Virus record (IMG/VR): IMGVR_UViG_3300023170_000025
Coordinates: 1 to 62,676 of that record
Origin: a virus
Strand: one strand, 5' to 3'
DNA: 62,676 nucleotides
In this document: piece by piece, positions 20,401 to 27,173 of the stretch
How positions within the stretch are numbered: position 1 is the stretch's first letter
How the letters are laid out: every line of letters starts with the position of its first letter
Translations under genes and position numbers: made by a program
Notes under the pieces: model-generated
Told to the model about the DNA's origin: nothing
Database searches by the model: none
What the model saw: only the letters and a program-made list of their open reading frames with translations

Positions 20401-20759
20401 GTGGCTTAAATTTAAACGGAACCCTTGCTAATACATTTACGGTAAGTGCAGCAGGTGCTGTTGTTGCAGCTGATGATATATCAGCATTTTCAGATGAAAG
20501 ATTGAAGACCGATGTTAAAACCATAGATAATGCATTATATCTTGTTAATAAATTAAGAGGTGTTTCATTTACTAAAAATAAAAAGAGTGGAATAGGCGTT
20601 ATTGCTCAAGAGATAGAAAAAATAATACCTGAAGTTGTAAATACGGCAGAAGACGAAATGGGTACTAAATCTGTTGCTTATGGTAATTTAGTAGGTGTTC
20701 TTATTGAAGCTATAAAAGAACTTTCTGAAAAAGTTGAAAAACTTGAAAGGAAAATATAA
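14493..20759 (+). CDS. giant tail fibre with C-terminal S74-type chaperone domain
   Basis: The protein has 2088 residues, by far the largest in the window. The N-terminal part carries IDSAYI-type motifs shared with the fibres at 1710 and 7159. The middle has long Asn/Ser/Thr-rich repeats with recurring LYFTDERAQDAV and DLTDV modules. The C-terminus has the intramolecular chaperone signature SAFSDERLKTDVKTIDNAL, then GVIAQEIEKIIPE and a coiled coil (IKELSEKVEKLERKI). In known fibres this peptidase S74 domain trimerises the fibre and cuts itself off. It lies between gp20 and the prohead genes. It likely determines host recognition. Confidence 0.85.
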   Translation: MYDLITYTTNKGQSGTLDPSSSPSIITRTIDFDTVWIDLSVDLEQSPNPEYIRGWFFELNELPGYSFYPNSSAIQTGLNPPEKRIFTSNQKIRLYIDLNTMLQLDGLRPHDFVLSTVVATSEENLKRGNWIETNRSDLFFTIYANGNPPVEFLDVLPETLFESDFGEPTRSLTIDSAYINGMRVDSAHIRHLAYVNLLEGDSAYFTNVTTNKILTDLLSANINSDISILSNLNIDSNKIIGIGSENSGNVLDLDYDEPTDRNNSIALTSVQSIHNFLDVNNSEDSNYWALYNNLNAYSDSINRNNAIFLIDEDGTVTAKAINVNQYILDSDGLKWSNDSNARIYYDSNLKLWKIEPGLFEIVDSEQIIENNPLLSIISTGRDGQFLSFAESAESYYLDYALKTGRFIIDEQTLAEEKDYIPDTELESMDSNAKYIYYDRFSRFSHLYDQGVTFPLTDSDAQLLDSDAQVLRYDETTNSIYGDFATTAFSGIISPKRYDTYRVKATFNSTTPTDFPIFLVVAQLKIRGKEYTISAFRRPKGTLQTYGDYLETGQIITEPPSWGLVYNFGQKDAYYFDFDWVSRGSAPAPVTPNFEGESTSDWVSSGQTTVFAEKVGNVISVVTNQFGDTNIENFEFRTGIELDIEKAIANGKTFLAPFLNAETSYGFGVKGQSGVIISDIAFETEDPEKYIFDLKNDIVYTYISERNLTEGNYPTVPVLVENAGYYALDSSVGVSDIMKTGRFFYNERTKTLFWKDPDNTYKLIQEVDLNRDFLGKYIELRGTGLNNNSPAYLYINNEPDYFEFDENPIFLNGYHGHGRGLNLTIFGNDGTKISSNTYDTHGDSANSTLLADAINNMSNGQIGAITSYDAWISNVNDKLKTAALSQGLMKFYNAPKFPIRNPYAAVFQKTGSETPRSHETTSGDSSLSPHADLSFHITRGTFHTYGPEQPNSLSAWNGKKEAWIDENHNTKINQTLMLTEGRRKGMAFEETSFTSTGINEDSARIYLTSEEDSQRTLVIRVGDDLNDKIAFEVPDIDGVLQNGFINFHRGNLHIVYDQTPQLGGDLDVQDFRIYKDSLAFELFDLGYSLGKGDNSIATASRQSIFNFIDKNDNETDNFFGIFSNKEPLIEATTVNDAIFAVMEDGSVIFNFANAGTGPTEIGGSTGRQTGLTTDDVPEGPSGLNLYFDSARVFLALKYENNNANTSYDANGGGIGNITVDQANKTLKFDGITNTDGLPEGSTNLYFTDERAQDAVGSIMSGDDDISVVYDDGANTIAITSTLTQETVFGLQSKYSLTSAGGGALGQVKLNIDSNGIQRSEIVNIRGTNGINVSGDSNYITVDASDLVKNYNILSDNLSNGAELILRETDINNNATDDQVAFIGTEGISISQTNGNSITISGIDLQAVSRITATENGNQKFITLIDSSPVAGVTTTNLLVTGANGLEVDVDSNGAGTTTLDFSAAALQITSTLQADSYEKIIFTETDADGNTSSQFIRFVGDGGMSITSRGPQGTDDGQITISAASMHHPNTTYVTNFATPILNPTNIVDFNLIHEGPDSGENTTLKIKSKDGILVEESNGELVIGAIVQIEQINNETISFETNGDSGISFGSTTSFTTNSSTSETIQVNHGATGSGTTVATNNSGQTVIQNITVDKFGHIQSTSNATVAGQYLMSATDANNDPVIRLDTQANGQSGSAEDVIIEGQGAVKISVGTGGTDKIIIRVDSSDFANIAFNDLTDGNSTNTSNSNTGHDVTLGNLNHVGHVPAWDGTNFTTRKLAFNGHDITDLDVGGVAFEEVLAWVGPNYPVGGGQNAWRNAALSDLLDIPSSIDDLSDVDTTTTAPTNGQALVWDGSNFVPGDVAASLAMNDLTDVSTSSITDGQVLIYQSSSSSFIPGDAGNTYTAGDGLDLSVSNEFSLDIKANMGLVIDNTELSIDTTVKTDNIQAQTASSSVTLSNSGGNTKLEITNDGGLNLNGTLANTFTVSAAGAVVAADDISAFSDERLKTDVKTIDNALYLVNKLRGVSFTKNKKSGIGVIAQEIEKIIPEVVNTAEDEMGTKSVAYGNLVGVLIEAIKELSEKVEKLERKI

Positions 20760-21988
20760 TGCCATTTGTGCCAAGTACAGGAACACTATCATTTAATAAT
20801 GACATAGAAGCTGTTTTTGAAGATCAGTCTCCGCCTACAATGAGTTTATCTGAATACTATAGAAATGGAACAAATGTTCAAACTGCTGTCACAGCAGGAA
20901 ACGTTGATACTAATACTGTAGTTACATCCGGTATTCCTACATCTGGTACAATTAGTTTTAGTGATTTTAGAAATCAAGGTTATGATCTACTAGTACAATC
21001 TGCTATTTATGATAGAAATAATACAAATATCACTCTGGGAACAGAGTTTACTTTTACCGTTCCTTCAGGAGTAACAGAAATATCTGCATTTTGTGTAGGA
21101 GCAGGTGGCGGCGGTGGAGGTAATGATGGTGTTTCTGGTCCAACATCTTCTGGAGGCGGCGGTGGAGGTGCTGTATGGGGACATTGGACAGTCTCGCCTG
21201 GTTCAGTTTTTTATTGTAATGTAGGCGTAGGCGGCTATGGAGGTTCTACTTCGCCAGGTATATCTAATGGAGGTAATGGAGGAGATACTTATATAAGACA
21301 AGGCACAACATACTTTTTAAGAGCATATGGTGGTGATGGCGGAATAACAAATTATGGATCAAATAATGTTATTAGTTATACCGGAGGTTCTGGAGGTTCA
21401 TATACCGGAACACAACAAGGTGGTGGTGGTGTTGGGGGTGACGGAGGTGATGGTGTTTCTAACTCTGGCGGCGGCGGAGGTGGTGGTGCTGGTGGTTATG
21501 GTGGAGCAGGTTCGGGCACGGGAGGTGACGGACAAGCAGGTTTTGCAACTAGTACTACTCAAACAGATGGTGTAGGTGGCGCTGGTGCTGGAGGAGAACA
21601 GAGTAATAGTGGTTATGTAAGGGTTGTTTCAAGTGGTGGTGCTGTTGGTATATTTGGACAAGGTAATAGTGGATCAACAACCGGAAGTACTGATCCAAGA
21701 GTTTCATCTAGTAGACATGGATCTACATATTCAGCTGGATTTCCAGGTAATGTTTTAGTACCAGCTTCTGGTCTCGGATCTATTACCGTTGCAACAGGTC
21801 GTTCAATTACTAACAATTCAGGAAAAGCAGCATCACCTGGTGCAGGCGGCGGTGGTCTTGAAGATGATACGTTAGGACTTGGCCAAGAGGGTGGAGATGG
21901 TGCTATAAGAATTGTTTGGGGTTATCAATCAGATGGTACTACACAAAGAAGATATCCTTCAGCTTTTGCTGTAGCAGGTGATTACTAA
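20759..21988 (+). CDS. glycine-rich adhesin-like structural protein
   Basis: The protein has 409 residues and shares its first base with the stop of the giant fibre gene (TAATG). The N-terminal 80 residues (SEYYRNGTNV, GTISFSDFRNQ) form a module known from marine myovirus structural proteins. From about residue 110 it contains many poly-glycine stretches (GGGGGG) between short variable loops. This architecture recalls polyglycine-II fibre-tip adhesins such as T4-like gp38. It probably binds the receptor at the tip of the preceding fibre; this is inference from architecture and adjacency. Confidence 0.65.
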   Translation: MPFVPSTGTLSFNNDIEAVFEDQSPPTMSLSEYYRNGTNVQTAVTAGNVDTNTVVTSGIPTSGTISFSDFRNQGYDLLVQSAIYDRNNTNITLGTEFTFTVPSGVTEISAFCVGAGGGGGGNDGVSGPTSSGGGGGGAVWGHWTVSPGSVFYCNVGVGGYGGSTSPGISNGGNGGDTYIRQGTTYFLRAYGGDGGITNYGSNNVISYTGGSGGSYTGTQQGGGGVGGDGGDGVSNSGGGGGGGAGGYGGAGSGTGGDGQAGFATSTTQTDGVGGAGAGGEQSNSGYVRVVSSGGAVGIFGQGNSGSTTGSTDPRVSSSRHGSTYSAGFPGNVLVPASGLGSITVATGRSITNNSGKAASPGAGGGGLEDDTLGLGQEGGDGAIRIVWGYQSDGTTQRRYPSAFAVAGDY

Positions 21989-22011
21989 ATAAAAGTCAAA
22001 AACCTAATTTA

Positions 22012-22019
22012 TATAAATA
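22012..22019 (+). promoter_or_regulatory. T4-type late promoter TATAAATA
   Basis: An exact octamer lies 24 bases upstream of the gp67-like gene in the gap after the glycine-rich gene. It would drive the head-assembly genes to gp23. Confidence 0.75.
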
Positions 22020-22042
22020 ATCTAAAATATGGAGAAATAATT

Positions 22043-22351
22043 ATGAATGATGAATTAAATACAGAAGATGATGAAATTGAAACCATTGATACAACAGCAG
22101 AAGAAGATATTAATACAGAAGAAGAATCTGAAATAGATCCTATAGAAGCAATGATATCAGCTATTGAAGATAAGGATTTTATTAGTTCTTCAAATATTTT
22201 TAATGATCTAGTTTCTAGTAAAATGACAGATGCAATTGATAATAAAAGAATAGAAATAGCAGATAGAATTTATAATAATGCACCTGAAGAAATTGATACA
22301 GAAGTAGATATGGAAATAGATAACGAAGTAGAAGAAGATGAAGTCGTTTAA
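22043..22351 (+). CDS. acidic prohead core protein, gp67-like
   Basis: The protein has 102 residues and is extremely acidic, with Glu/Asp runs at both ends and one central helix (IEAMISAIEDKDFISSSNIF). Composition, size and position immediately before gp68/gp21 match the T4 internal core protein gp67 (PIP precursor), which is cleaved by gp21 during head maturation. Sequence similarity is too low for certainty. GGAGAAATAATT precedes the ATG. Confidence 0.6.
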   Translation: MNDELNTEDDEIETIDTTAEEDINTEEESEIDPIEAMISAIEDKDFISSSNIFNDLVSSKMTDAIDNKRIEIADRIYNNAPEEIDTEVDMEIDNEVEEDEVV

Positions 22352-22532
22352 ACAATTAAAAGCCAATTTAGAAGAATCTAAAAAAATGAAAGTTAAAGGA
22401 ATCTCTATAGAGATTGTTAAGGCTGGAAATAAATTTAAGGCTATGGTAGACGGAGATCATCTCGATACTTATGCTTCGGAAAAAGAAGCTGAAAAAATGG
22501 CGAAGGAATTCGTCAAGCAATATAAAGGATAG
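22338..22532 (+). CDS. small basic protein in gp68 position
   Basis: The protein has 64 residues and is Lys-rich (MKSFKQLKANLEESKKMKVK), with a short beta-like core GISIEIVKAGNKFKAMVDG. It overlaps the acidic gp67-like gene by 14 bases and is 4 bases from the gp21 start. T4 has prohead core gene 68 in this position. Homology to gp68 is suggested by context only. Confidence 0.5.
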   Translation: MKSFKQLKANLEESKKMKVKGISIEIVKAGNKFKAMVDGDHLDTYASEKEAEKMAKEFVKQYKG

Positions 22533-22536
22533 AACT

Positions 22537-23232
22537 ATGAAGCTTATTGCGGAATATAACGATCATCAATTATCTTATATTACTGAGGATACAGAATCAG
22601 GAAAGAAAAACTATGTGATTGAAGGTATCTTCGCACAAGCTGAAAGTAAGAATAGAAACGGCAGAATATATCCAAGAGAAATTTTGGAGTCTGCTGTACA
22701 TAAATTTGCAACTGAACAGGTTGCAACTAAGAGAGCAGTTGGAGAACTGAATCATCCAGATGGTCCAACTGTTAACTTAGATAAGGTTTCACATCGCATC
22801 ACCGAACTTAATTGGGACGGTAATAATGTGATGGGAAAGGCGCTTATATTAGATACTCCAATGGGAAACATTGTAAAAGGTCTCCTCGATGGTGGTGTTC
22901 AACTAGGCGTTTCAACTCGTGGTATGGGAAGTCTTGAGAATCGTAATGGGACAATGTATGTTAAAGAAGATTTTCATTTAGCAACTGTCGACATTGTACA
23001 AGATCCATCTGCTCCGCAAGCATTCGTTAATGGGATAATGGAAGGCGTAGAGTGGGTTTGGAACAATGGTGTGATTCAACCTCAGCACCTTATTGAAGAG
23101 GATGTTGAAGAAATTGAAGAAGAAACTCAGGATATTGAAGAAATTGAGACTGAAATTAGAAAAGCTCCGCGTGCTGACTTGCATTTAGTACAGGAACGTG
23201 AGTTTAAGAATTTCCTCTCGTTGCTCAAATAA
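22537..23232 (+). CDS. 21: prohead core protease gp21
   Basis: The protein has 231 residues from the ATG at 22537. An upstream in-frame start at 22471 would put residues read out of frame inside the previous gene before MKLIAEY, so 22537 with AAAGGATAG upstream is preferred. The conserved regions are NRNGRIYPREIL, VGELNHPDGPTV (catalytic His region) and GVSTRGMGS (catalytic Ser). gp21 cleaves scaffold and capsid proteins after prohead assembly. The C-terminus is acidic with a Glu-rich coil. Confidence 0.92.
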   Translation: MKLIAEYNDHQLSYITEDTESGKKNYVIEGIFAQAESKNRNGRIYPREILESAVHKFATEQVATKRAVGELNHPDGPTVNLDKVSHRITELNWDGNNVMGKALILDTPMGNIVKGLLDGGVQLGVSTRGMGSLENRNGTMYVKEDFHLATVDIVQDPSAPQAFVNGIMEGVEWVWNNGVIQPQHLIEEDVEEIEEETQDIEEIETEIRKAPRADLHLVQEREFKNFLSLLK

Positions 23233-23246
23233 AAGAGGAGTCAAAC

Positions 23247-24329
23247 ATGACTGATCAAGTAAAAGACCAGGATATTGAACTCGATGAAGCAGCGGAAGTT
23301 GTGGATGAGGCTCATGATCCTAAGAATGCAGAAGCTCAATCTGTTGCATCAGTAGATGCTGCAGGTGATGCGACTAAAGCTGCTCCAAAACGGAAAGGCG
23401 ACAAGTCAAACTCAGAGCCAATGCCAAAAACAAAAGCCGGCATGGTTAACGCCATGTATAATAAAATGAATAAGATGAAGAAAGAAGATCTGCAAGCATC
23501 TTATAAAAGCATGATGGGTGAAGAAATTGAACTCGAAGATGAGATCATTACTTCAGACCATTCACAGGATCTGGAAGCGTTGATTGCAAACGAAGAAGGA
23601 TTGGCTGAAGGCTTTAAACATAAAGCTGCTACTATTTTTGAAGCTGCTGTTAATTCTAAAGTACAAGAGTATGTTTCTGTTAAACAAGCAGAGATGGATG
23701 CTCAAATGGCGGAAAGAGTTGCTGCACTTGAAGAACAAATGGCAGTTGAAATCGAAGAAGGTCTCAACGAAACACGTGGAGAGCTTGTTGAAAAAATCGA
23801 CAGCTATCTAAACTACGTTGTTGAAACTTGGATGGAAGAAAACAAGCTGGCTGTAGAAAAAGGCTTGAGAACTGAAATTGCAGAAACATTCATGAACAAT
23901 CTGAAAGAACTGTTTACTGAATCTTATATTGAAGTTCCAGAATCCAAAATCGATCTAGTGGACGATCTTGTAGAACAAGTTGAAGAACTTGAAAAGCAAT
24001 TGAATTCACAGACCGAGAAAAACATTTCAATGTCAGAATCTGTAAAATCAATGAAGAAAGAAATTTGCATCCGCGAAGCTTCAAAAGATTTAGCAGAAAC
24101 ACAAGTTGAAAAGCTTAGAAATCTAGCTGAAAGCGTTGACTTTGATAACGAAGAAGATTTTATTTCAAAAATTGCAACACTTAAAGAATCATACTTTGGT
24201 CAAAAATCTACAAAGCCTGTAGATACACCAGTAGAAATGGTTAATGAAACTGTTGAAGAAGAAGAAATAGATGAAACTGAAATTTCAAGTAACATGAGTA
24301 GATACTTATCAGCTTTGAGAACACAATAA
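23247..24329 (+). CDS. 22: prohead scaffold protein gp22
   Basis: The 360-residue protein is almost wholly helical and acidic, with long coiled coils (EQVEELEKQLNSQTEKNISM). It is the scaffold around which gp23 assembles and is degraded by gp21. Position between gp21 and gp23 supports the call, with an RBS AAAGAGGAGTC before the ATG. The N-terminal 70 residues are low-complexity with a Lys-rich patch (APKRKGDKSNSEPMPKTKAG). Confidence 0.85.
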   Translation: MTDQVKDQDIELDEAAEVVDEAHDPKNAEAQSVASVDAAGDATKAAPKRKGDKSNSEPMPKTKAGMVNAMYNKMNKMKKEDLQASYKSMMGEEIELEDEIITSDHSQDLEALIANEEGLAEGFKHKAATIFEAAVNSKVQEYVSVKQAEMDAQMAERVAALEEQMAVEIEEGLNETRGELVEKIDSYLNYVVETWMEENKLAVEKGLRTEIAETFMNNLKELFTESYIEVPESKIDLVDDLVEQVEELEKQLNSQTEKNISMSESVKSMKKEICIREASKDLAETQVEKLRNLAESVDFDNEEDFISKIATLKESYFGQKSTKPVDTPVEMVNETVEEEEIDETEISSNMSRYLSALRTQ

Positions 24330-24348
24330 TTTAAGGGGACAAAAGAAA

Positions 24349-25677
24349 ATGTCTAATACATATAAAAATCTCACGGAGAAATGGGCACCAGTGCTCAATG
24401 AAGAATCAGCAGGTAGAATTGATGATTCTTACAGAAGATCAGTAACAGCTGTTGTTCTTGAAAACCAAGAAAAAGCTCTTGCTGAGCAACGTCAAGCTGA
24501 AGCTGGTTTCTTGGCAGAATCACCAGGAAACAATACTGGTTCAGTAGGTAACTGGGATCCAATCCTTATTTCTCTTGTACGTCGTGCAATGCCAAATATG
24601 ATGGCATATGATGTATGTGGTGTTCAGCCAATGACGGGCCCAACTGGTCTGATCTTCGCAATGAAGTCACGCTATGGTGCTGGTTCAACAAGTTCAACTG
24701 AAGCACTCTTTAATGAAGCAGATACTACTTTCAGTGGTGATTCTTCAGCAACTCAAGGTTCAGCTGGACCATCAGGTCTTTCTGGTGTAACAGATGCTGG
24801 TGCAGATAGTACACTAGATAACGACCGTGTAACCAATGGCTTTGGCGGTGGTATGCCAACAGCAGACGGCGAAGGACTTGGAACAACTAATCCTAACTTC
24901 AACGAAATGGGTTTCACCATTGAAAAAGCAACTGTTTCAGCGAAAACACGTGCGTTGAAAGCAGAGTACAGCCTTGAGCTTGCACAAGACTTGAAAGCGA
25001 TTCATGGTCTTGATGCAGAATCAGAGCTGGCAAATATTCTGTCAACTGAAATTCTTGCGGAAATTAACCGTGAAGTAATTCGCACAATCAACTCACAAGC
25101 TAAAACTGGTGCTTCTACATCACAAACTGCACTTAACGGCGTATTCGATCTTGCAAATGATGCAGACGGTCGTTGGTCAGTAGAGAAGTTCAAAGGTCTT
25201 ATGGTACAAATCGAGCGTGAAGCAAATACTATTGCTAAAGAAACTCGGAGAGGCCGTGGTAACTTCATCATTACATCTTCAGACGTAGCTTCTTGCTTGT
25301 CAGCAACAGGTATGCTTGACTATGCTCCGGCAATGTCAACAAACCTGAACGTAGATGACACAGGAAACACATTTGCAGGTGTTCTTAACGGACGTACTCG
25401 TGTATATATCGACCCATATGCAACAACCGACTATGTAACCGTAGGTTATAAAGGTACTAATGCTTATGATGCCGGTGTATTCTATTGCCCATATGTACCG
25501 CTTACAATGGTACGTGCAGTGGGTGAAAATGACTTCCAGCCAAAAATCGGGTTTAAAACTCGTTACGGCATGGTATCAAACCCATTTGTTGGTTTAACAC
25601 CTTCAAATGGTCTTGCTGCAGCGAAGTCTAACCAGTACTACCGCATCTTCCGCGTGGATAACATCCTTAACGCATAA
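24349..25677 (+). CDS. 23: major capsid protein gp23
   Basis: The 442-residue protein has typical gp23 segments: LISLVRRAMPNMMAYDVCGV, QPMTGPTGLIFAMKSRYG, and a C-terminal GFKTRYGMVSNPF. The N-terminal ~65 residues resemble the propeptide removed by gp21, with AESPG near residue 58 as a plausible cleavage site. Codon use here is visibly richer in C/G-ending codons than in neighbouring genes, as expected for the most abundant protein. AAGGGGACA precedes the ATG. Confidence 0.96.
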   Translation: MSNTYKNLTEKWAPVLNEESAGRIDDSYRRSVTAVVLENQEKALAEQRQAEAGFLAESPGNNTGSVGNWDPILISLVRRAMPNMMAYDVCGVQPMTGPTGLIFAMKSRYGAGSTSSTEALFNEADTTFSGDSSATQGSAGPSGLSGVTDAGADSTLDNDRVTNGFGGGMPTADGEGLGTTNPNFNEMGFTIEKATVSAKTRALKAEYSLELAQDLKAIHGLDAESELANILSTEILAEINREVIRTINSQAKTGASTSQTALNGVFDLANDADGRWSVEKFKGLMVQIEREANTIAKETRRGRGNFIITSSDVASCLSATGMLDYAPAMSTNLNVDDTGNTFAGVLNGRTRVYIDPYATTDYVTVGYKGTNAYDAGVFYCPYVPLTMVRAVGENDFQPKIGFKTRYGMVSNPFVGLTPSNGLAAAKSNQYYRIFRVDNILNA

Positions 25678-25693
25678 GATTATTAATAAAAAA

Positions 25694-25743
25694 GGGAGGG
25701 GTTTAACCCTCCCAACTAAGCTCCATTCGTGGGGCTTTTTTTA
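25694..25743 (+). terminator. tandem terminator after gp23
   Basis: Two hairpins follow gp23. The first (25694-25713) has a 7-bp stem GGGAGGG/CCCTCCC. The second (25719-25736) has stem AGCTCC/GGGGCT and runs into seven T residues. The T tract abuts the stop of the convergent minus-strand gene, so this closes the head operon. Confidence 0.85.
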
Positions 25744-26079
25744 TGATATCTTCTTTAACCAGTCTGACATAATCTTTTCTGCCCACTTAGGATTTTTATT
25801 TTCTAAAATTTTAAGAGGTGAGCCATTGATACCGTCTTGTTTACGTGCTTCAACATATTCTTCAACAGTAAATGATTTACAAAGTTCTTTTACAAATTTT
25901 GCTTTTGTAATTGGCCCTTTATATTTGAACCGAGCAATAAATAGTTCTTTTGGCATACCTACACGTGATGGGTGGCAGTTAGGAACAACTTGATCCCAGG
26001 TAGGTTGACCTTCATATGTACCTGTGTATTCAAGATACCCACCGTAATATGTAAACTTTGATTTATCAAACTGTGTCAT
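25741..26079 (-). CDS. minus-strand protein of unknown function
   Basis: The 112-residue protein is encoded opposite to all neighbours. It has an aromatic N-terminus (FDKSKFTYYGGYLEYTGTY), a central GMPKELFIARFKYKGPITKAKF segment (split here over two motifs) and a Lys/Trp-rich C-terminus (KWAEKIMSDWLKKIS). A boxed promoter and AATCGGAGAAAC leader lie directly upstream on the minus strand, so the gene is real and probably early. The family is not recognised. Confidence 0.75.
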   Translation of the reverse strand: MTQFDKSKFTYYGGYLEYTGTYEGQPTWDQVVPNCHPSRVGMPKELFIARFKYKGPITKAKFVKELCKSFTVEEYVEARKQDGINGSPLKILENKNPKWAEKIMSDWLKKIS

Positions 26080-26107
26080 TAGTTTCTCCGATTCTATTTA
26101 CTCTTAC

Positions 26108-26145
26108 AAGATATACTAAAAATTGGTATTTGTAAACCCCTAAAA
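26108..26145 (-). promoter_or_regulatory. boxed early-type promoter on the minus strand
   Basis: Read on the minus strand this gives TTTTAGGGG (26145-26137), TTTACA (26136-26131), 17 bases and TATCTT (26113-26108). A GTAAATAGAATCGGAGA leader follows. It is nearly identical to the copy at 47016-47075 on the plus strand. Confidence 0.75.
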
Positions 26146-26160
26146 TACACTTTTTATTAA

Positions 26161-26168
26161 TATAAATA
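26161..26168 (+). promoter_or_regulatory. T4-type late promoter TATAAATA
   Basis: An exact octamer lies 25 bases upstream of the gp3-position tail gene, back to back with the minus-strand early promoter. Confidence 0.7.
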
Positions 26169-26192
26169 GATATAACTTCAACGGAGATTGAT

Positions 26193-26690
26193 ATGGCTGA
26201 TCTTACTGAAAATTTTAATTTTCTACAACCTAGCAACTTTAAAGTTGTTATTGACAGAAAAAATTATGGTAATTTGGAATTTTTTGCACAAAGAGTTGTA
26301 CATCCTGGGGTAAATGTTACGGCTCCTATAGTACCTTATAGCCGTTTGCAAAGTATTTCTATACCCGGAGATACTCTTGGTGTTGATGATTTAGCATTTG
26401 ATGTTCTTGTAGATGAAAATATGACAAGTTATACAGAAGTTTATAATTGGTTAGAAAGTCTTGTTGTGACTCCTACAAGAAGTCGAGATAAAATTTTAGC
26501 TGAAGATCAAAATGTGGTAGATATAACACTTTCTATATTAAGCAGTCATAATAATGTAATTAAAAAAATTAGATATATAGATTGTGTAGTAACAAATATA
26601 GGAACTCTTTTATTGGAAGCAGCCGCTACTGAAACACCAGTGGTTACATTTCCAGTAAACTTCAAAGTATCATATTTTGAATTAGTATAG
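26193..26690 (+). CDS. tail protein in the gp3 position (tail-tube-like)
   Basis: The protein has 165 residues. It begins with FLQPSNFKVVIDRKNYGNLEFFAQRV (here abbreviated) and has ISIPGDTLGVDDLAFDVLVD and YTEVYNWLESLV. These resemble the tail-tube fold and its relatives in tube initiators and terminators. In marine T4-like phages gp3, the tail tube completion protein, sits between gp23 and uvsY, which is exactly here. ACGGAGATTGAT precedes the ATG. A paralogue of gp19 is an alternative description. Confidence 0.5.
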   Translation: MADLTENFNFLQPSNFKVVIDRKNYGNLEFFAQRVVHPGVNVTAPIVPYSRLQSISIPGDTLGVDDLAFDVLVDENMTSYTEVYNWLESLVVTPTRSRDKILAEDQNVVDITLSILSSHNNVIKKIRYIDCVVTNIGTLLLEAAATETPVVTFPVNFKVSYFELV

Positions 26691-26726
26691 ATACTATTAA
26701 TAAAATTTATTATGGAGACATATGTG

Positions 26727-27173
26727 TTGAATCTTGAAAACATACTTAATGAATGGTCAAAAGATAGTGAAATAGATGAACACCACTTAGATAGATCATC
26801 TATACAAATAGCAAAACTTCATTCAAAATATTTACAGTATCTTTCAATAGCAAAATTACAATTGAAAAAAACTGAACTAAATCAAAAAATTCTACTTAAA
26901 GATAAATGGCTTTATTATACAAATAAAATGTCACAAGAAGAAATGGATGAAAGAGGTTGGGATTATGATCCATATAATGGTGTTAAAGTTATGAAAGGTG
27001 ATATGAATCACATTTATGATTCAGATATAGATATACAAGCAAGTGAAGAAAAGATTACTTATTATAAAACTTTAGTTGAAACTTTAACAGAAATTGTTTC
27101 TAATATTAATTGGAAACACCAGACAATAAGTAATATTATAAAATGGAAACAATTTGAGGCTGGTGGTTTTTAG
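26727..27173 (+). CDS. uvsY: UvsY recombination mediator
   Basis: UvsY loads UvsX onto gp32-covered single-stranded DNA. The protein has 148 residues if it starts at TTG 26727. GGAGA at 26714-26718 is 8 bases from that TTG, while the in-frame ATG at 26712 overlaps the ribosome site and has none of its own. The resulting start, MNLENILNEW, also looks like marine UvsY proteins. Conserved features are IAKLHSKYLQYL, DKWLYYTNKMS and the C-terminal IIKWKQFEAGGF. uvsW follows immediately. Confidence 0.88.
   Translation: MNLENILNEWSKDSEIDEHHLDRSSIQIAKLHSKYLQYLSIAKLQLKKTELNQKILLKDKWLYYTNKMSQEEMDERGWDYDPYNGVKVMKGDMNHIYDSDIDIQASEEKITYYKTLVETLTEIVSNINWKHQTISNIIKWKQFEAGGF

Noticed and set aside
22471-22536. 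Extended N-terminus for gp21
   Set aside because: The extra residues are the preceding gene read in another frame (very Lys/Arg-rich), and the ATG at 22537 has its own ribosome site.
25607-25993. Plus-strand ORF of 128 residues across the gp23 terminator
   Set aside because: It begins inside gp23 in another frame, runs through a double terminator and lies opposite the minus-strand gene that has a promoter and ribosome site.
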